Of a stretch of 5,815 bases of DNA, positions 5,440 to 5,815 are shown piece by piece. The notes below the pieces were generated by a model. It had not been told where the DNA came from, made no database searches, and saw only the letters and a program-made list of their open reading frames with translations. The stretch comes from Candidatus Poribacteria bacterium (GTDB lineage Bacteria > Poribacteria > WGA-4E > WGA-3G). A program made the position numbers and the translations under genes. Location: NCBI GenBank assembly GCA_009845505.1, contig VXZL01000602.1, forward strand, positions 1 through 5,815, in the 5' to 3' direction. Every line of letters starts with the position of its first letter. Positions within the stretch are counted from its first letter, which is position 1.

Positions 5440-5815
5440 ATGATAAAATTTCGACTGATTTATTTTTTTATTTTAATAGCAAGCCTCATACCAGCCACAA
5501 TCACTTTTGCAGCGGACGAAGGTGCCCATGCCGCTGAGTTCCTCAGTCACGGTATTGGTGCCCGTGCACTGGGAATGGGAGGCGCGTTTGTTGCTATCGC
5601 TGACGATGCAACGGCTACTTACTGGAACCCTGCCGGACTTACCAAAGTCAAAAAACATAGCTTCTCCGCTATGTACTCCGACACTTTCAGCACCGGAGAT
5701 GGCAGTTGGCTGAGCAGAGGTCTGGTTACCTACAACTTCCTTAACTACGTCTATCAAATTGAGGACATCGGTAGCGTCGGTCTGAGTTGGATCCGACTCG
5801 GCATTGACGATATAC
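5440..5815 (+). CDS. PorV/PorQ-family outer-membrane protein, 3'-truncated
   Basis: The first 125 codons of a secreted beta-barrel protein are present and the frame runs off the right edge. Residues 1-24 are a signal peptide: positive start (MIKFR), hydrophobic core, and a likely cut after TFA (residues 22-24), giving a mature start near ADEG. Residues 34-67 carry the family signature: FLSHGIGARALGMGGAFVA, then ADDATATYWNPAGL. This is shared by PorV/PorQ (UPF0164) proteins and related FadL-like barrels. In Bacteroidetes, PorV takes part in type IX secretion and attachment. In other phyla such proteins are common without a proven link to that system, and no other type IX component is visible here. 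Alternating patterns such as SVGLSWIRLGI (112-122) suit membrane beta-strands. Full-length members are about 300-400 residues. Start ATG 5440 is chosen for the signal peptide; no clear ribosome binding site precedes it. Confidence 0.88.
   Translation, partial: MIKFRLIYFFILIASLIPATITFAADEGAHAAEFLSHGIGARALGMGGAFVAIADDATATYWNPAGLTKVKKHSFSAMYSDTFSTGDGSWLSRGLVTYNFLNYVYQIEDIGSVGLSWIRLGIDDI

Overview
The window holds four genes, all on the + strand, from a Gram-negative (diderm) bacterium. The marks of a two-membrane cell are a periplasmic adaptor of an efflux-type exporter and an outer-membrane PorV/PorQ-like barrel protein. The mix of genes (a DUF6785/DUF6784-type membrane protein, a PorV/PorQ-like protein, a plant-arabinokinase-like GHMP kinase) and the moderate base composition suggest Candidatus Poribacteria or a related uncultured marine lineage. 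That is inference from gene content, not a placement.

Layout. Positions 1-1337 carry the 3' part of a HlyD/YbhG-type membrane fusion (adaptor) protein whose signal peptide lies off the left edge. Its coiled-coil hairpin is unusually long and made of repeats. Directly after its stop codon (1338-1409) is a 23-codon reading frame. It begins like an FtsX/MacB-type ABC permease and then stops, so it may be the stump of a lost partner gene. A 184-bp AT-rich gap follows, with a possible promoter and a dyad. Positions 1594-3150 encode a 518-residue GHMP sugar kinase that matches the kinase half of plant L-arabinokinase (ARA1) along its whole length, without the glycosyltransferase-like half. A 208-bp gap follows, containing two strong hairpins and a 16-bp direct repeat. 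Positions 3359-5320 encode a polytopic membrane protein of the DUF6785/DUF6784 type, of unknown function, with faint resemblance to OPT transporters. A 119-bp gap is full of AAAGT/ACTTT and TTGCAA motifs in direct and inverted copies. Positions 5440-5815 hold the 5' end of a secreted PorV/PorQ-family outer-membrane protein, cut by the right edge.

How the genes work together. There is no tight operon: every gap between intact genes exceeds 100 bp and each gap carries its own symmetric elements, so the genes may be separately transcribed. A sugar-uptake link between the membrane protein and the kinase is possible but rests only on adjacency. No RNA gene, CRISPR array, complete insertion sequence or phage gene was seen. 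I found no clear new multi-gene system. The most unusual items are the ARA1-like bacterial kinase, the symmetrically lengthened adaptor hairpin, the permease stump and the structured gaps.
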